Below are positions 31,743 to 44,112 of a DNA stretch of 64,000 nucleotides, one piece after another. How positions within the stretch are numbered: the stretch's first letter is position 1; the number at the start of each line of letters is the position of its first letter. Below the pieces are notes generated by a model. It was not told where the DNA came from, ran no database searches, and was given only the letters and a program-made list of their open reading frames with translations. The DNA lies in NCBI GenBank assembly GCA_963575745.1, contig CAUYUJ010008147.1, forward strand, positions 245,426-309,425, in the 5' to 3' direction. Made by a program: the position numbers and the translations under genes. The DNA comes from Prorocentrum cordatum. Its lineage: Eukaryota > Sar > Dinophyceae > Prorocentrales > Prorocentraceae.

Positions 31743-31939
31743 CTCGGGTCGGGCGAAAGGGGGGGGTTGGGAAAGGGGGGGTTACGAAATCTGCTGCGTG
31801 TAGCTGGTTTCGGCCCCGCCGCCGGGCCCATTCCTCGATACATGGGTGCCTTCCGGCGCCGGGCGACGCCAGGAAAATCAGCTACGTGAGCTGATTCTCC
31901 CCCCCCCCTTTGCTATCCCCCCCTTTCGCCCGACCCGAG
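31743..31939. mobile_element. MITE family A, copy 2
   Basis: A 197-bp element starting CTCGGGTCGGGCGAAAGG and ending in its inverted complement CCTTTCGCCCGACCCGAG with one mismatch or less in the outer 18 bp. CCTCGCCT (8 bp) flanks it on both sides (31735-31742 and 31940-31947), consistent with a target duplication, though the left flank is itself CCTCG-repetitive. Shares the AATCAGCT-AGCTGATT hairpin and TTACGAAAT with copy 1. No coding capacity. Confidence 0.85.
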
Positions 31940-31949
31940 CCTCGCCTCC

Positions 31950-32134
31950 GATCCGATCCAGTTTCCGATTCGCTGCTGGCGCATCCCGCTGCCCGCGTCC
32001 TCCTGCTGGCCACCCGCGCCCTCGGCGACTCGGTGCGGCGTGCTGTCCTCGGCCCCGTCCCAGGGCGCGGAAGAGCGCCCCGCACGTGCACGCCGAGGAT
32101 GATGAGAGGTTGGGGGGAGGCCATGAGGGGGAGG
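31950..32134. other. Unique GC-rich stretch
   Basis: Non-repetitive sequence with one open frame on the plus strand but no recognisable domain. It leads into a GGA array. Confidence 0.35.
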
Positions 32135-32264
32135 CGAAGAGAAGGAGGAGGAGGAGGAGGAGGAGGAGGAGGAGGAGGAGGAGGAGGAGGAGGAGGAGGA
32201 GGAGGAGGAGGAGTAGGAGGAGCAGGAGAGTGATTCTGATGATGTTGATGTTGATGATGATTGC

Positions 32265-32295
<31 letters not shown>

Positions 32296-32422
32296 ATGAT
32301 GATTAAAATGCTGCTGCTGCTGATGATGATGACGATAATGTTGATCATGATGACGATGATGATTCTGATGGTGATGGTGATGGTGATGGTGATGGTGATG
32401 GTGGTGATGATGGTGATGATGG

Positions 32423-32465
<43 letters not shown>

Positions 32466-32929
32466 AACGATTTTGATTATGATGATGATGATGGTGGTGG
32501 TGGTGGTGATGATGATGCTGATGACGATGAGGATGATGGTGATGATGGTGATGATGGTGATGATGATGATGACGATGAGGAGGAGGAGGAGGAGGAGGAT
32601 ATGCATGAGGAGGAGCAAGAGGGGGATACTTCCAGAGAGCGGAGGAGAAGGAAGAGGCGGGGAGGCGGATGGCTGTCATTTTTGACGATGCGGATATTGT
32701 TGGTGATCCTATCGATAACGATGCTTCAACGATGCTGATGATTCTGTGGAGCTGATGATGTAGTCGATGGTAGTGGTGAAGGTGGCGATGATGATGATAC
32801 TTCTGCTGCTGCTGATCATGATGCTGATGCTGATGATGCTGATGCTGATGCTCATGATGATGATGCTGATGATGCTGATGGTGGCGATGACGATGATGAT
32901 GATGATGATGCTGCTGATGATGATGATGC

Positions 32930-32972
<43 letters not shown>

Positions 32973-33332
32973 CAGGAGGTGATGTTCATGATGATGCTGA
33001 TGGTGGCGATGATGATGACGATGATGATGCTGATGATGACGTTGGTGGTGATGATGACGAGGATGATGACGACGATGATGCTCATGCTGTTGATGATGAT
33101 GTTGGCCATGATGATGATTCTGATGATGCTGATGATGATAATAATGATGATGACGATGACGATGGTGGTAGAGGTGGTTATTCTGATAATGCTCATGATG
33201 ATGATTGTGATGATGACGGTGATGGTGTTGTTGATGATGATGATACTGTTGACGATGACTATGCTGATGATGCTGATGCTGATGATGATACTGCTGATGC
33301 TGATTATGTTGATGATGACGATGACGAGGATA

Positions 33333-33383
<51 letters not shown>

Positions 33384-33713
33384 CTGATGATGATGATGAT
33401 GATGATGATGATTATGATGACGACGGCGATTATGATGATGATGATGCTGTTGCTGATGACGACGATGATGATGATGATGATGATGATGATGGTGACGATC
33501 GTGCTGCTGATGATGCTGACGATGGTGATAATGATAATGATACTCATGCTGACGATGATCGATGATTATGATGATGCTGATGATGACGATGATGATGACG
33601 ATGATGATGATGCTGATGATGACGCTGACGCTGATGATGATGACGATGCTGCGGATGATGACGATGATGAAGATGCTGATCATGTTGATGTTGATGAGGA
33701 TGATGTTGATGAC

Positions 33714-33771
<58 letters not shown>

Positions 33772-33950
33772 CTGATGATGATGATGATGATGATGATGAT
33801 GCTGATGCTGATGTTGATGCTGATGATGATGATGATGCTGATGCTGATGAGTCTGATGATTATATTGGTGATGATGACGATGATGAGGATGGTGCTGATG
33901 AGGGTTCTGATCACGACAATGATGGTGATGATGAGTTATAGTGTCCCTGG
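32135..33950 (+). repeat. GGA tract followed by GAT array
   Basis: GGA (32135-32222) passes directly into GAT/GCT/GGT triplets (32223-32580 and about 32700-33950). Positions 32600-32700 are a short non-repetitive break. GAT lies on the plus strand throughout. Confidence 0.92.
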
Positions 33951-34239
33951 TGATGGTCCTGATGGCACTGTTGGTGGTGTCGGTGGTGACGGTGGTGGTG
34001 GTGATGACGATGAGGAGGATGAGGAGGAGAAGCAGGAGGCGAAGGCCGAGAAGGTGGAGGAGGAACATGTCACATGTCTCCTCGTGAGTGGGTAGGTGAC
34101 CGCTCCCCGCACATCCCCGCCCTGTGCCATCCCTCCTCTCTTACCCCATTCCCGCCCTGTGACATCCCTCCATACTCTTACTTTCACTCTCATTCTCATT
34201 CTCACTCGTACTCTCCCTCCGTATGTTTTCCCATCCATT

Positions 34240-34420
34240 TCTCCTGCCTCTTCTTCTGAAGCCCCCTGTGAGGCCACCAAGGAGCGCGAGCGAATCGAGA
34301 ACACCAACCCGGTAACGCGCTACCTCGATCGGTGCCAGTCCCGCCTCGGCTTCCCAGCCCCAATCGCCTCTTTTGCGCCTACCCTTCTGCATTTCTTTCT
34401 CCCCGCTAGGAGTGGGCGGA
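34240..34420 (+). other. Possible small exon
   Basis: Between simple repeats, a stretch reads EAPCEATKERERIENTNPVT in one frame, preceded by a pyrimidine tract and CTGAAG (possible acceptor) and followed by GTAACG (possible donor). Composition is unlike the surrounding repeats. It is too short to assign, and no adjoining exon is evident. Confidence 0.25.
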
Positions 34421-34640
34421 GGAGGATGAAGAGGAGGATGAGGAGGAGGAGAAGGAGGAGGAGGAGGAGGAGGAAGAGGAGGAGTCAGGAGGATGAGGAG
34501 AAGGAGGAGGAGGAAGAAGAGGAGGAGGAGGAGGAAGATGAGGGGGTGGATGAGGTTCCTGCGGACATGCAGCGCCGACTTCCCCGTTACGCCAAAGTGT
34601 CCAGGAGGCTGTTGCTGCTGCTGCTGCTGCTGCTGCGAGC
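34405..34640. repeat. GGA array and short CTG run
   Basis: GGA/GAA triplets lie at 34420-34550 and nine CTG triplets at 34609-34636. They are separated by a short unique stretch. Confidence 0.85.
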
Positions 34641-34839
34641 GCCGCAGTCGGAGCCCTCCGTGCGAGGAGCAGTTTTGCCTGAGCTCTCGTGCTGTGCGGT
34701 CTGGCGCGCCACGTCGTGCCATGCCGTGTGGAGCTTTGCCGCGCCGCGACCAGTGCTTGGCGCGTGCCGTGCGGCCTAGCGGGCCCGTGCGTTGCCCGGC
34801 TGGCTGCCCCACTCTGCCCCAAATGATTGGGCCCCCAAG

Positions 34840-34858
34840 CGGTGTGGTGACCACACCG
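34840..34858. other. Perfect 19-bp palindrome
   Basis: CGGTGTGGT-G-ACCACACCG, with related ACCGTGCGGTGA words repeated at about 34970-35030. It may be a degenerate hairpin-rich repeat. Function unknown. Confidence 0.6.
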
Positions 34859-35254
34859 TGGTGAGTCAGTGGGGATTCGGGCTCACCACACGCTTTTGGG
34901 ACTCGGGTCGTTCTCCTGGGCATGTCTCGGGCGACAGGGGCCTCCAGTGTCCCAGAACCGTGCGGTGACGGACCGTGCGGTGAGGTCCTTCGGGATTTCG
35001 AGGTCACCGCGCGGTCTGCCACCACACCGTCTCGGGACCGCCGGTATTGACGCTCTGCTCATTTCCCTGCATGAGCCATGCACGGAGATGTTTCGTGCGT
35101 CAATCGTTCCGTCGCCAGGAAGAAAAGATGCTTGTTCTGCCGTCTCTAACCTCTCACTGAGCTCTAGCTGTTGCGCTCGGCCTCGGCCCCTCTGCCCCAC
35201 TCTAGGCCTCCCAGATGGGGTCGGAGTAGATAGGATCGGAGGAACGTGCCGCAC

Positions 35255-35545
35255 CGCCGATGCATCGGCGGTGCGGCTCGATGCGAAGCCCGATTTTCTC
35301 CACGCCGACGTCGCCGATGCATCGCCGACGTAGCCGATGCATCGCCGATGCGCCGCCGATGCCTCGGCGATGCGGTGCGATCCTTCGACTCCATATACTC
35401 GGACCCCACGGCCTCGTGCCCCTCTGCGGAGCGGGGGGGCTGGGGGGGGCGAGGAGGAGGAGGAGGAGGAGGAGGAGGAGGAGGAGGAGGAGGAGGAGGA
35501 GGAGGAGGAGCGAGGAGGAGGAGGAGGAGGAGGAGGGGGGGGGCT
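35255..35545. repeat. GCCGATGCATCG minisatellite and GGA array
   Basis: About ten degenerate units of GCCGATGCATCG lie at 35255-35385. A GGA array lies at 35450-35540. Confidence 0.85.
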
Positions 35546-35689
35546 GGCGGGCGTGCGCGAAGCGCCAGCGCCGGCCCCGAGCGTCTGGGGCGGTGTGCCG
35601 TGCGCCTGGGCGGCGGGCGGAGGGGTCGTCGCCGGCATCGCTGCCGAGCAGCAGGAGAGGATCATGGCGATGGCGGCCGGCGATGACGG

Positions 35690-36086
35690 CCAGGAGGGTG
35701 ATAGTGATGGTGGTGATGGTGATTCTGATGGTGGTGATGGTGATTGCGATGCCGATGATGCTGATGATGATGCTGATGATGATGATGACGATGGTGATGC
35801 TGATGATGATGGTCGTGATGCTGCTGCTGATGATGGTGAGGATGATGCTGCTGCTGCTGATGCTGCTGCTGATGATGATGATGCTGCTGCTGCTGATGAT
35901 GATTCTGATTTTGATGATGATGGTGAAGGTTATGGTAAAGACGATGGTGATGCTGATGATTATGATGATGCTGATGAGGACGATGCTGCTGCTACTGATG
36001 ATGATGGTGAGAATGATGAGAGGAATGATGAGGGATGCTTATGGTCATGAGGATGAGGAGGAGGATGACGTGGATGTTGCTGTCTG

Positions 36087-36134
<48 letters not shown>

Positions 36135-36841
36135 CTGTGGTGGTTGTGGTGATGATGATGATTATATTTATGCTGTTGCTGATGATGATGATGAGGAAGG
36201 GGACGAGGATTAGCATGTTACTGCTGCTGAAAATGATGAGGATGAGGATTCTGATGAATATGAGGATGATGGTGATCCTGGTGATGATGATGAGAATGCT
36301 GATGCTGTTGCTGCTACTGCTGCTGATGATGATGATGATGATGATGATGGTGACGAGGATGATGCAGCCGCTGATGATGACGATGATAAGGATCATGATG
36401 ACGGTGGTGATGATGAGGACGACGATGAGGATGAGGATGATAGTGAAGAGTGGGGAAGAGGGATGATGATGATGATTAAGACGAAGAGGAGGACGGAAGA
36501 GAGAGGATGCGGGAGGGAGGCATGATGACGAAGCGGGGTGATGATGCTGATGATGATAATGATGATGATTAACTATGATAATGATGAAGAGGAATGATGA
36601 GGAAGAGGGAGGAGGAGAGATGATGAGGATGATGATGAAGATAGTGAAGATGAGGAAGAGGAATGACGATGAATTGGGGATGATGGTGAGGGATGGGTGA
36701 GTGATGATGATGACCGGTGATGAGGGATGGATGAGGGATGGTGGTGAATGAGGGGTGGTGATGAGGAAGATGGGTGAAGTCGGGATGGGGATGAGGACGG
36801 TGATGAAGAGGGATGGTGATGGTGATGGTAGTGGTGATGAC

Positions 36842-36882
<41 letters not shown>

Positions 36883-36963
36883 CGGTGGTGGTCATGGTGA
36901 TGATGCTTCTGATGATGCTGATGATTTTTATACTGATGATGAGGGTGATGACGATGATGCCGC

Positions 36964-37002
<39 letters not shown>

Positions 37003-37021
37003 CGATGACGATGACGATGAC

Positions 37022-37067
<46 letters not shown>

Positions 37068-39386
37068 TAATGATGTAATGATGCTGCTGCTGATGATGCT
37101 GATGCTGATGATGATAACTTATGACGCTGACGACGACGACGGTTGTGATGATGATGCTGCTGCTGATGCTGATATTGATGATCCTGATGGTACTGATAAT
37201 GATGATGATGATGATGATGATGCTGCTTGCTGTTATCATTTCGATGATGACGATGCTGGCGTCAGTGCTGCTGACGATGATGAGGATGACAGATGATGAT
37301 GATGTCGATTATGTTGGTGCTGGTGTTGTGTATGACTCTGGTGATGGCGATGGTGATGATGTTGATACTGATGATGACGATGATGCTGATGACGATGATG
37401 CCGATGGTGGTGAGGACGGTATGGAAGATGATGATGATGACAATGATGATGATGAGGTGATGATGACAATGATGATGCTGGTGATGTTGACGATGATTGT
37501 GATGCGGGTGATGCTGATTCTGATCATCAACATGATGACTACGTATCCTGATGCTGAAGATGAGGACGATGCTGATGATGAGGTGGCGATGTTGATGATG
37601 GTGGTGATGATCCTGACGGGGATGATGCCTATTCGAAAGAGAAGGTTGATGATTCTGGTGGTGGTGATGACGATGACAACTATGATGAGGGGGATAGCGG
37701 GGATTATGATGCTGATGCTGCTTCTGGTGATGATGGCGATGCTGGTGTTGGTGAGGATGATAGTGGTGAGTCGGACTTTGATGATGATGCTGTTGATGGT
37801 GATAATGGTGATGACGATGACACTGCTGCCGGTGGTGGTCGTGGTGGCGTCGATGATGATGCTGCTGATTCTGATGATGGTGATGCTGATTTTGATGATG
37901 CTGCTGATGATGATGGTGATGATGATGCTGCAAATGATAACGATGCTGATGATGATGGTGATGCTGGTGCTGATGAGGATGATGGTGGTGGTGATGATGG
38001 TGATGATGATGAGGATGATGATGATGGTGGTGCTGATGATGCTGATGTTGCTGATGATGATGACGATACTGATGATGCCGATGATGATGGTGATGGGGAT
38101 GGTGATGATGCTGATGATGATGCTGCTGATGATGGTGATGATGATGATGGTCATGACGGTGATGACGGTGCTGATGACAATGCTGACGGTGGTGGTGGTG
38201 GTGGCGTCGATGACGATGCTGATTCTGGTAATGCTGATGATGATGGATACAATGATGACGATGCTGCTGTTGATGATGGTCATGATACTGCTGATGATGA
38301 CGATGCTGATGATGATGGCGATGCTGATGCTGCTGATGACGACGATGATGGTGGTGGTGTCGATTATGATGAGGATGATGATGCTGATGATGGTGCTGAG
38401 GTTGCTGATGATGATGATGATGCTGATGATATTGATGATGATGATGGCGATGGTGATAGTGATGGTGATGGTGATGGTGATTGTGGTAATGATGATGCAG
38501 ATGATGCTTATGATGATGATTATGAACGAGTTTGATGATGCTGCTGCTGATGATGATGCTGTTGCTGCTGAGGCTGATGATGCTGCTGCTGATGATGATG
38601 CTCATGCTGATGACGCTGGTGATGATGATGCTGACGATGATGATGATGATGACGATGATGATGATGATGATGATGATGATGCTGATGATGATGATGGTGG
38701 AGGTGGTTGTTTTGGTGTCGATGATGGAGATGCTGATTATGATGATGAGGCTGAGAGTGCTGATGATGCTGATGTTGTTGATGCTGATGATGATGATGAT
38801 GCTGCTAATGATGATGATGATGATGATGATGGTGGTGGTGTCGATCATGATGATGATGGTGATAATGATGATGCTGATGATGAACTGCTGCTGCTACTCC
38901 TGGTGATGGTGATGCTGCTGCTGATGATGATTCTGATGATAGCGCTCATGCTGAGGATGCTGATGATGATGCTGATAGGGATGATGCGGGTGGTGGTGCC
39001 AATGATGTTGATGATGTGTTGTCGATGTTGTTGATGATGATTGTTAGGATGATGATGCTGATGATGATGATGATGATTATGATGATGATGATGATGGTGC
39101 TGGTGATGCTGATGTTGCCGATGAATCTGATGATGATGCTGATGGTGCTGATGATGGTGGTGGTGATTGTGATTCTTATGGTGATGATGATGATGATAAT
39201 GCGGCTGATGATGATTCCGATGATGTGGTGTCGATGCTGTTGATGCTGATCATGATGATGGTGCTGATGATGTTGAGAACGCTGCTGATGATGACATTGT
39301 TGCTGCTGCTGATTATGATGATGCTGATGCTGATGATGATGCTGCTGCTGATGATGATGAAGATGTGGTGTCGATGGTGGGGATGC

Positions 39387-39417
<31 letters not shown>

Positions 39418-40265
39418 CATGATGATTCTGAAGATGATCATGCTACTGCTGATGATGATGATGATGATGGTGCTGGTGAAGTTGATCTTGCTGATGATGA
39501 TGACGATGGTGGTGATGCTGCTGCTGATGATGATGATGATGGTTTGTGATGATGATGATGATGATGCTGATGATGCTGATGATGATGATGATGGTGATTG
39601 TGATTGTGATAGTGATGGTGATGATGATGGTGATGGTGATGGTGATGGTGATTGTGGTGATGCTGCTGCTGATGATGATGATGATAATGATGATGATTAT
39701 GATGTCGATGTTGCTGATGATGCTGATGATGATGTTAATGGTGATGGTGATGATGATGATGATGATGATGATGATGCTGGTGATGATGATGATGCTGTTG
39801 CTGCTGCTGCTGATGATGGTGCTGCTGATGGTGATGATGTTGCTGTTGACGATGATGATGTCGAAGAGGTGGTGTCGATGATGGTGATGATGACGATTAT
39901 GGTGATGCTGTTGCTGTTGATGACGATGGTTAGGATGATGATGGCGCTGGTAATACTGTTGTTGCTGATGCTGATGCTGATGATGATGATGATGGTTTGT
40001 GATGATGATTGTGATTGTGATGATGATGGTGATGCTGCTGATGATGATGCTGATGATGATGATGGTGATGGTGATGGTGATGGTGCTGGCGATGGTGCTG
40101 ATGGTGCTGATGATGATGGTGCTGCGCATGATGATGATGCTGTTGTTCTTTTCATTCTGGTTTTTACTCGTGTTGCCATTACTATTTTTGTATGATGCTG
40201 CTGATGCTGCTGCTGCTGACGATAATACTGTTGCTGCTGCTGCTGATGATGATGACGATGATCGT
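35690..40265 (+). repeat. 4.6-kb GAT trinucleotide array
   Basis: The longest array in the window, made of GAT with GCT, GGT, GAC and GAG variants, interrupted near 36430-36800 by GGA/GAA-rich sequence. GAT lies on the plus strand. The 637-codon frame starting at 37121 and its His-rich antisense partner come from stop-free phases of the triplets. Confidence 0.95.
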
Positions 40266-40285
40266 TCACCAAGCCCCTGGGTTTT

Positions 40286-40326
40286 TTCGGTCCTAAGCTG
40301 CTCGAGCCCTGCACTGGGCCCGTTGA
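40286..40326 (+). repeat. 41-bp direct repeat, left copy
   Basis: Begins TTCGGTCCTAAGCTGCTCG and ends GCACTGGGCCCGTTGA. It is identical to 41004-41044 except for one A/G change. The two copies bracket the CCCTATAG minisatellite. Confidence 0.9.
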
Positions 40327-40399
40327 GTTTTTCCACAATCAGAGCTTGCCTCTGAAGGCGTCCTAGCGGATTCGTATGGTTAGGTGAGGTGCGGCGCCG

Positions 40400-40970
40400 A
40401 TTTCGGCAGCACGCCCGGGTGCCCGGGTGCCCGGGTGCCCAGGTGCCTGGGAGTTGCGTCGCCGATTTCGGCAGCCCGCCTGGGTGCCCGGTAGCCCTAC
40501 AGCCCTACAGTCCTACAGTTTTGTAGCCTTCTAGCCCTGTAGCCCTACAGCCCCATGGTAGCCCTGTAGCCCTGTAGCCCTGCAGCCCTATAGCCCTATA
40601 GCCCTACAGCCTTATAGCCTTGTAGCCCTATGACTTTATAGCCCTATAGCCCGATAGCCCTATAGCCCTACCGTCCTGTAGCCCTATAGCCCTATAGCCC
40701 TATAGTCCTATAGCCCCAATAGCCCCATAGCCTTATAGGCCTATAGCCCTATAACCCTATAACCCTATAGCCTTATAGTCCTATAGCCCTATAGCCCTAT
40801 AGCCTGATAGCCTGATAGCCTGATAGCCTTTACAGCCCTATAGCCCTATAGCCCTGTAGCCCTATAGCTCTATATGCCCATAGCCCTATAGCCCTATAGC
40901 CCTATAGACCCAGAGACCTAGAGCCCTATGGTCCTATAGCCCTATAGCCCCATAGCCCTTTAGCCCTAAA
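40400..40970. repeat. CCCTATAG minisatellite
   Basis: About 480 bp of a mainly 8-bp unit TAGCCCTA (40490-40970), preceded by a 9-bp GGTGCCCGG repeat at 40407-40450. Variants include TAGCCTGA and CTGTAGCC. Only one CCCTAAA telomere-like heptamer is present, at the right end. Confidence 0.9.
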
Positions 40971-41003
40971 CATATTCGGATTGTTTTTTTTCTCTGGTAT
41001 CAA

Positions 41004-41044
41004 TTCGGTCCTGAGCTGCTCGAGCCCTGCACTGGGCCCGTTGA
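41004..41044 (+). repeat. 41-bp direct repeat, right copy
   Basis: 40 of 41 positions match 40286-40326. The sequence after GTTGA differs (CAACAATG here, GTTTTTCC there), so the similarity ends sharply at both copies. Confidence 0.9.
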
Positions 41045-41129
41045 CAACAATGCGTCGCCGGTGGGGTTTCGGGTTGCTTATCATGATGGTGGCTCTTCCG
41101 CTCTCGACACCAGGCGGCGACGGCGACGG

Positions 41130-41271
41130 CGAGGCGGGGGTGTACCCAAAACCACCGCCTGGGGGATCGATCTTTCAGGCCTTGGGTGGGCACGCATATT
41201 CATGCCCATCGCCTGCCGAGGCCTTGCCCATCGATTCCCCAGGCGGTGGTTGTGGATTAACCCTCGCCTCG
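41130..41271. mobile_element. Fold-back element with 42-bp inverted ends
   Basis: The left arm 41130-41171 (CGAGGCGGGGGTGTACCC...ACCACCGCCTGGGGGATCGAT) pairs with 41230-41271 at roughly four-fifths of positions. The interior (AGGCCTTGGGTGGGCA...TGCCCATCGCCTGCCGAGGCCTT) continues the pairing, so nearly the entire 142 bp folds on itself. No target duplication is evident. It resembles a MITE or a hairpin-RNA-derived repeat. Confidence 0.7.
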
Positions 41272-41514
41272 CAGCGGCGGCGGCAGGGACGGTGACGGCG
41301 GCGAAGACGGCGGCGAAGAGCGGTCGCCCGAGGCGCCGCACCGAGCGCGGCGGCACCTGGACTGCACCGCCCCGCCCCTTCGGCCCTCCCGTCGCGGCCT
41401 CCTCGGGTGCGGGCCGCTGGGCAGCGCCTAGCGGCCGAGGCGGGGGGCTGGGAGGCTGGCAGGGGAGGGGGAGGAAGCGGAGGGAGGAGGGGAGGAGAGA
41501 AGGGGGGAGGGGTT

Positions 41515-41690
41515 AGAAGGAGGAGGCGAGGAGGAGGCAGGAGGAGGAGGAGGAGGCGGAGGAGGAGGAGGAGGAGGAGGAGGAGGAGGAGGAGGAGGAG
41601 GAGGAGGAGGAGGAGGAGGAGGAGGAGGAGGAGGAGGAGGAGGAGGAGGAGGAGGAGGAGGAGGAGGAGGAGGAGGAGGAGGAGGAGCAG
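41515..41690. repeat. GGA array
   Basis: Long, nearly pure GGA run that abuts the start module of composite repeat copy iii. Confidence 0.95.
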
Positions 41691-42552
41691 TGCAAACAAC
41701 GAGTCATCAACGATGTTGGAATTCAGCCTTCCTCCAAGCTACCTCTTCATTCGCCCCTTACAACGGTTCATGTCCATTGAAGGAATTGCCTCGTTGGAAA
41801 ACACCCCTGAAGACCCTGAAGCATGCCAAAACATTGTTCTCGGGATTTCAACGCCACGGGTCAACCTGGCTGCTGCGCCTTGACGGTCCGGAATCGTGCC
41901 AGAACGCCATTCTTGGGTCTTCAACACGGCGAATCCACAGAACTGTTGCGGCCGCATAATCTTGAACCCTTCCAAAACACCATTTCTGATACGTTGATCA
42001 TGGGAACCCGTGAAACTTTCCCAAATTGTCTGAACAAATGTGCGTGGCGCGAAGGCGAGAGCCACATTTTGAAAAGGAGCCGCCCTTAACCCGTGAAACC
42101 CTTGCAAATGTTTGCAATGAGTGCTCGCGGCGCTGAGGCGAGAGCCACATTTTGAAAACAACCCGCCCTCAATCCATGAAACTCTTTTGATGTTTAAAGC
42201 GGATGTGCGCGGCGCAAAAGCGAGAGCTACTTTGGAAAACCACCCGCCCTCAAATCCGTGAAACTATTGCACATGTTTAAAATGAATGTGCGTGGCGCTG
42301 AGGCGAGAGCTACATTTTGAAAGCCACCCACCCTCAATCCGTGAAACTATTGCAAATTTAGGGAAACACGAATGTGCGTGGCGCGGAGGCGCGAGCCACA
42401 TTTTGAAAACCACCCGCCCTCCATCTGTGTATATGTTGCCACTTTTGAGCTTCCGAATCGTAACTGGTGAGGAAGTCTCAGGCGAAACGCCCAGCCCGCC
42501 CTAAAAACGTGCCTCGGTGTGCGACAGGGAGAAGTTAGTCATAAGGAAAAGG
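41691..42552 (+). repeat. Composite repeat, copy iii
   Basis: The most complete copy: start module with CATCAACGATGTTG; two units with CATGCCAAAACATT...TTTCAACGCC and TCGTGCCAGAACGCC...TCTTCAACACGGCGAATCC; then six 83-bp units. TGAAAC landmarks fall at 42011, 42094, 42177, 42259 and 42342 (spacing 83, 83, 82, 83). The end module is GAGGAAGTCTCAGGCG...CCCGCCCTA...GTGCGACAGGGAGAAG...ATAAGG. GGA arrays abut both ends. Confidence 0.85.
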
Positions 42553-42850
42553 ACTGGAGGAGGAGGAGGAGGAGGAGGAGGAGGAGGAGGAGGAGAGGAG
42601 GGAGGAGGAGGAGGAGGAGGGAGGAGGAGGAGGAGGAGGAGGAGGAGGAGGAGGAGGCGGAGGAGGCGGAGGAGGCGGAGGAGGCGGAGGAGGCGGAGGA
42701 GGAGGAGGCGGAGTTGGAGGAGGAGGAGGGGGAGGGGGAGGAGGAGGAGGAGGAGGAGGAGGAGGAGGAGGAGGAGGAGGAGGGGGAGGGGGAGGAGGAG
42801 GAGGAGGAGGTGGAGGAGGAGGGGAGGGAGAGGGAGGAGGAAGGGAGGGA
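42553..42850. repeat. GGA array
   Basis: GGA with GGC and GGG variants, forming the right border of composite copy iii. Confidence 0.93.
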
Positions 42851-43444
42851 CGGGGAGCAGGGATGTCTGCAGGGTCTTGGCTGGGGAGCTTTGCCGGGGG
42901 GCCTTGTGGCGCCCGGCTCTCTTGCCCCGCAGGTCACCCGCGCAGGCGCGAAGGCAAACTTGCTCCGCTCGTCGCGGTCTGGGCGCGAGCGGCTGCTTCG
43001 CTGCTTCTCTTCAATTAGGCGGCGCCAGGGCACCACGGCGCGGAGGTAATGGCCCGTCGCACGTCTTGGGGCGCGGTGCGCGGAGGTCGGTGCCCTGGGA
43101 TGCCAACACGTTCCTCTCAGCAGCGCCTCGGGACTCGGGCACCGCTCGGGCTTGCCTCTAGCGCGGGCTGGTCTGCGCCTGTGCTGGCAGCTCCTACATC
43201 TCCGCGCGTGCCCGCGCCTTGTGCCGCGGTTGCCACGACATGGTGCTCCAAGAGGCCACCGAGCAGTTGTAGAGGACGTGGAAGCGTCGATCTTCGATCC
43301 TCGAGGGATGTTGGTGGAAGCGCCATTCCCGAAAGACGCAAATGCGCTCAAAGCAAAAAACACATTCCTCGTGGTCCCCCCGGCTTACGTTGCAACTTCT
43401 GTGGGCCTCGTATGTACTTTAATAGTGGTCCTTTTCCACGTAGC
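42851..43444 (+). other. Unassigned sequence with a possible coding stretch
   Basis: A frame across 43270-43400 reads SIFDPRGMLVEAPFPKDANA and onward in balanced composition. Another frame upstream has ALCRGCHDMV with closely spaced cysteines. The two are in different frames. Either could be a fragment of a retroelement ORF1; I recognise no family. Confidence 0.25.
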
Positions 43445-43560
43445 GTCCGACTTGTATCCGACGCGGATTTGACGTGGATTCGACGTGGATTCGAGACGGA
43501 TTTGATGTGGATTCGTGGACTCGACTTGGATTCGACACGGATTTGACGCCGATAGCGGCG
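43445..43560. repeat. GTGGATTCGAC minisatellite
   Basis: About ten degenerate 10-12 bp units built on GGATTTGACGTGGATTCGAC. Confidence 0.85.
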
Positions 43561-44112
43561 CGATGGGATACAGAAGATCCCCGAAGATGCAACATACATT
43601 GGCAGCTGGTCCGTCTTTCCCGCCCGCGACCGCGCCCGAGGATCGCGCAGTACAACCTGCCGTGGCACCCGTACTGGACGGGCACCCGAGCGCTGTTGTC
43701 GTCGTTTCTCTTTCCAGTCGAGCGGAGAAGCCAGATTTCTCGAGCGAGGAACGTATACATATTCATGTCTTCTAGACTCGTAAGGGGTACCGATACGCCT
43801 ACCCTTCCCTCGCCGACACGGCTGGACTCGCCGCGAAATTTGGGTCAGAACGCACCCAGGGGATGGCCGCGGAGTACCAGTATCGTTATCTTTTTACTCT
43901 CTCAGTCCTCGTGGGCTCGACACCGAGGCACGATCCCATAGATTGCCGATCCTGTGGATGCTTTCCGCGCGTGGTATTCGCGCCGAGCTGTCCAGCATCT
44001 CTGGTGCCGCGGCCGAGAAGTGCGGACTGGGAGGCCGTAAATATTGAATATCCCCATCTTCTTATCTTTCTTCTCCTGGTCATGCCTACCCTCAAGGGCA
44101 TCAGCGCTACAT

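Noticed and set aside
30014-31894. 626-codon Leu/Ser-rich frame and its Arg/Glu antisense partner
   Set aside because: Direct translation of a polypyrimidine tract. It is open in all three plus frames.
35260-36213. Arg-rich to Met-rich 317-codon frame
   Set aside because: It crosses a minisatellite, a GGA array and a GAT array; a composite of simple repeats.
37121-39034. Long frames of Met/Leu/Asp or His/Ile in the GAT arrays
   Set aside because: They follow from triplet composition alone. Antisense frames are equally long, and there is no non-repeat domain.
40490-40970. Interstitial telomere repeat
   Set aside because: The unit is CCCTATAG, not CCCTAAA; only one telomere-like heptamer occurs at the edge.
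42011-42430. CRISPR-like periodic repeats
   Set aside because: The 83-bp units are contiguous tandem repeats without conserved repeat/unique spacer alternation, the genome is eukaryotic, and no cas genes are present.
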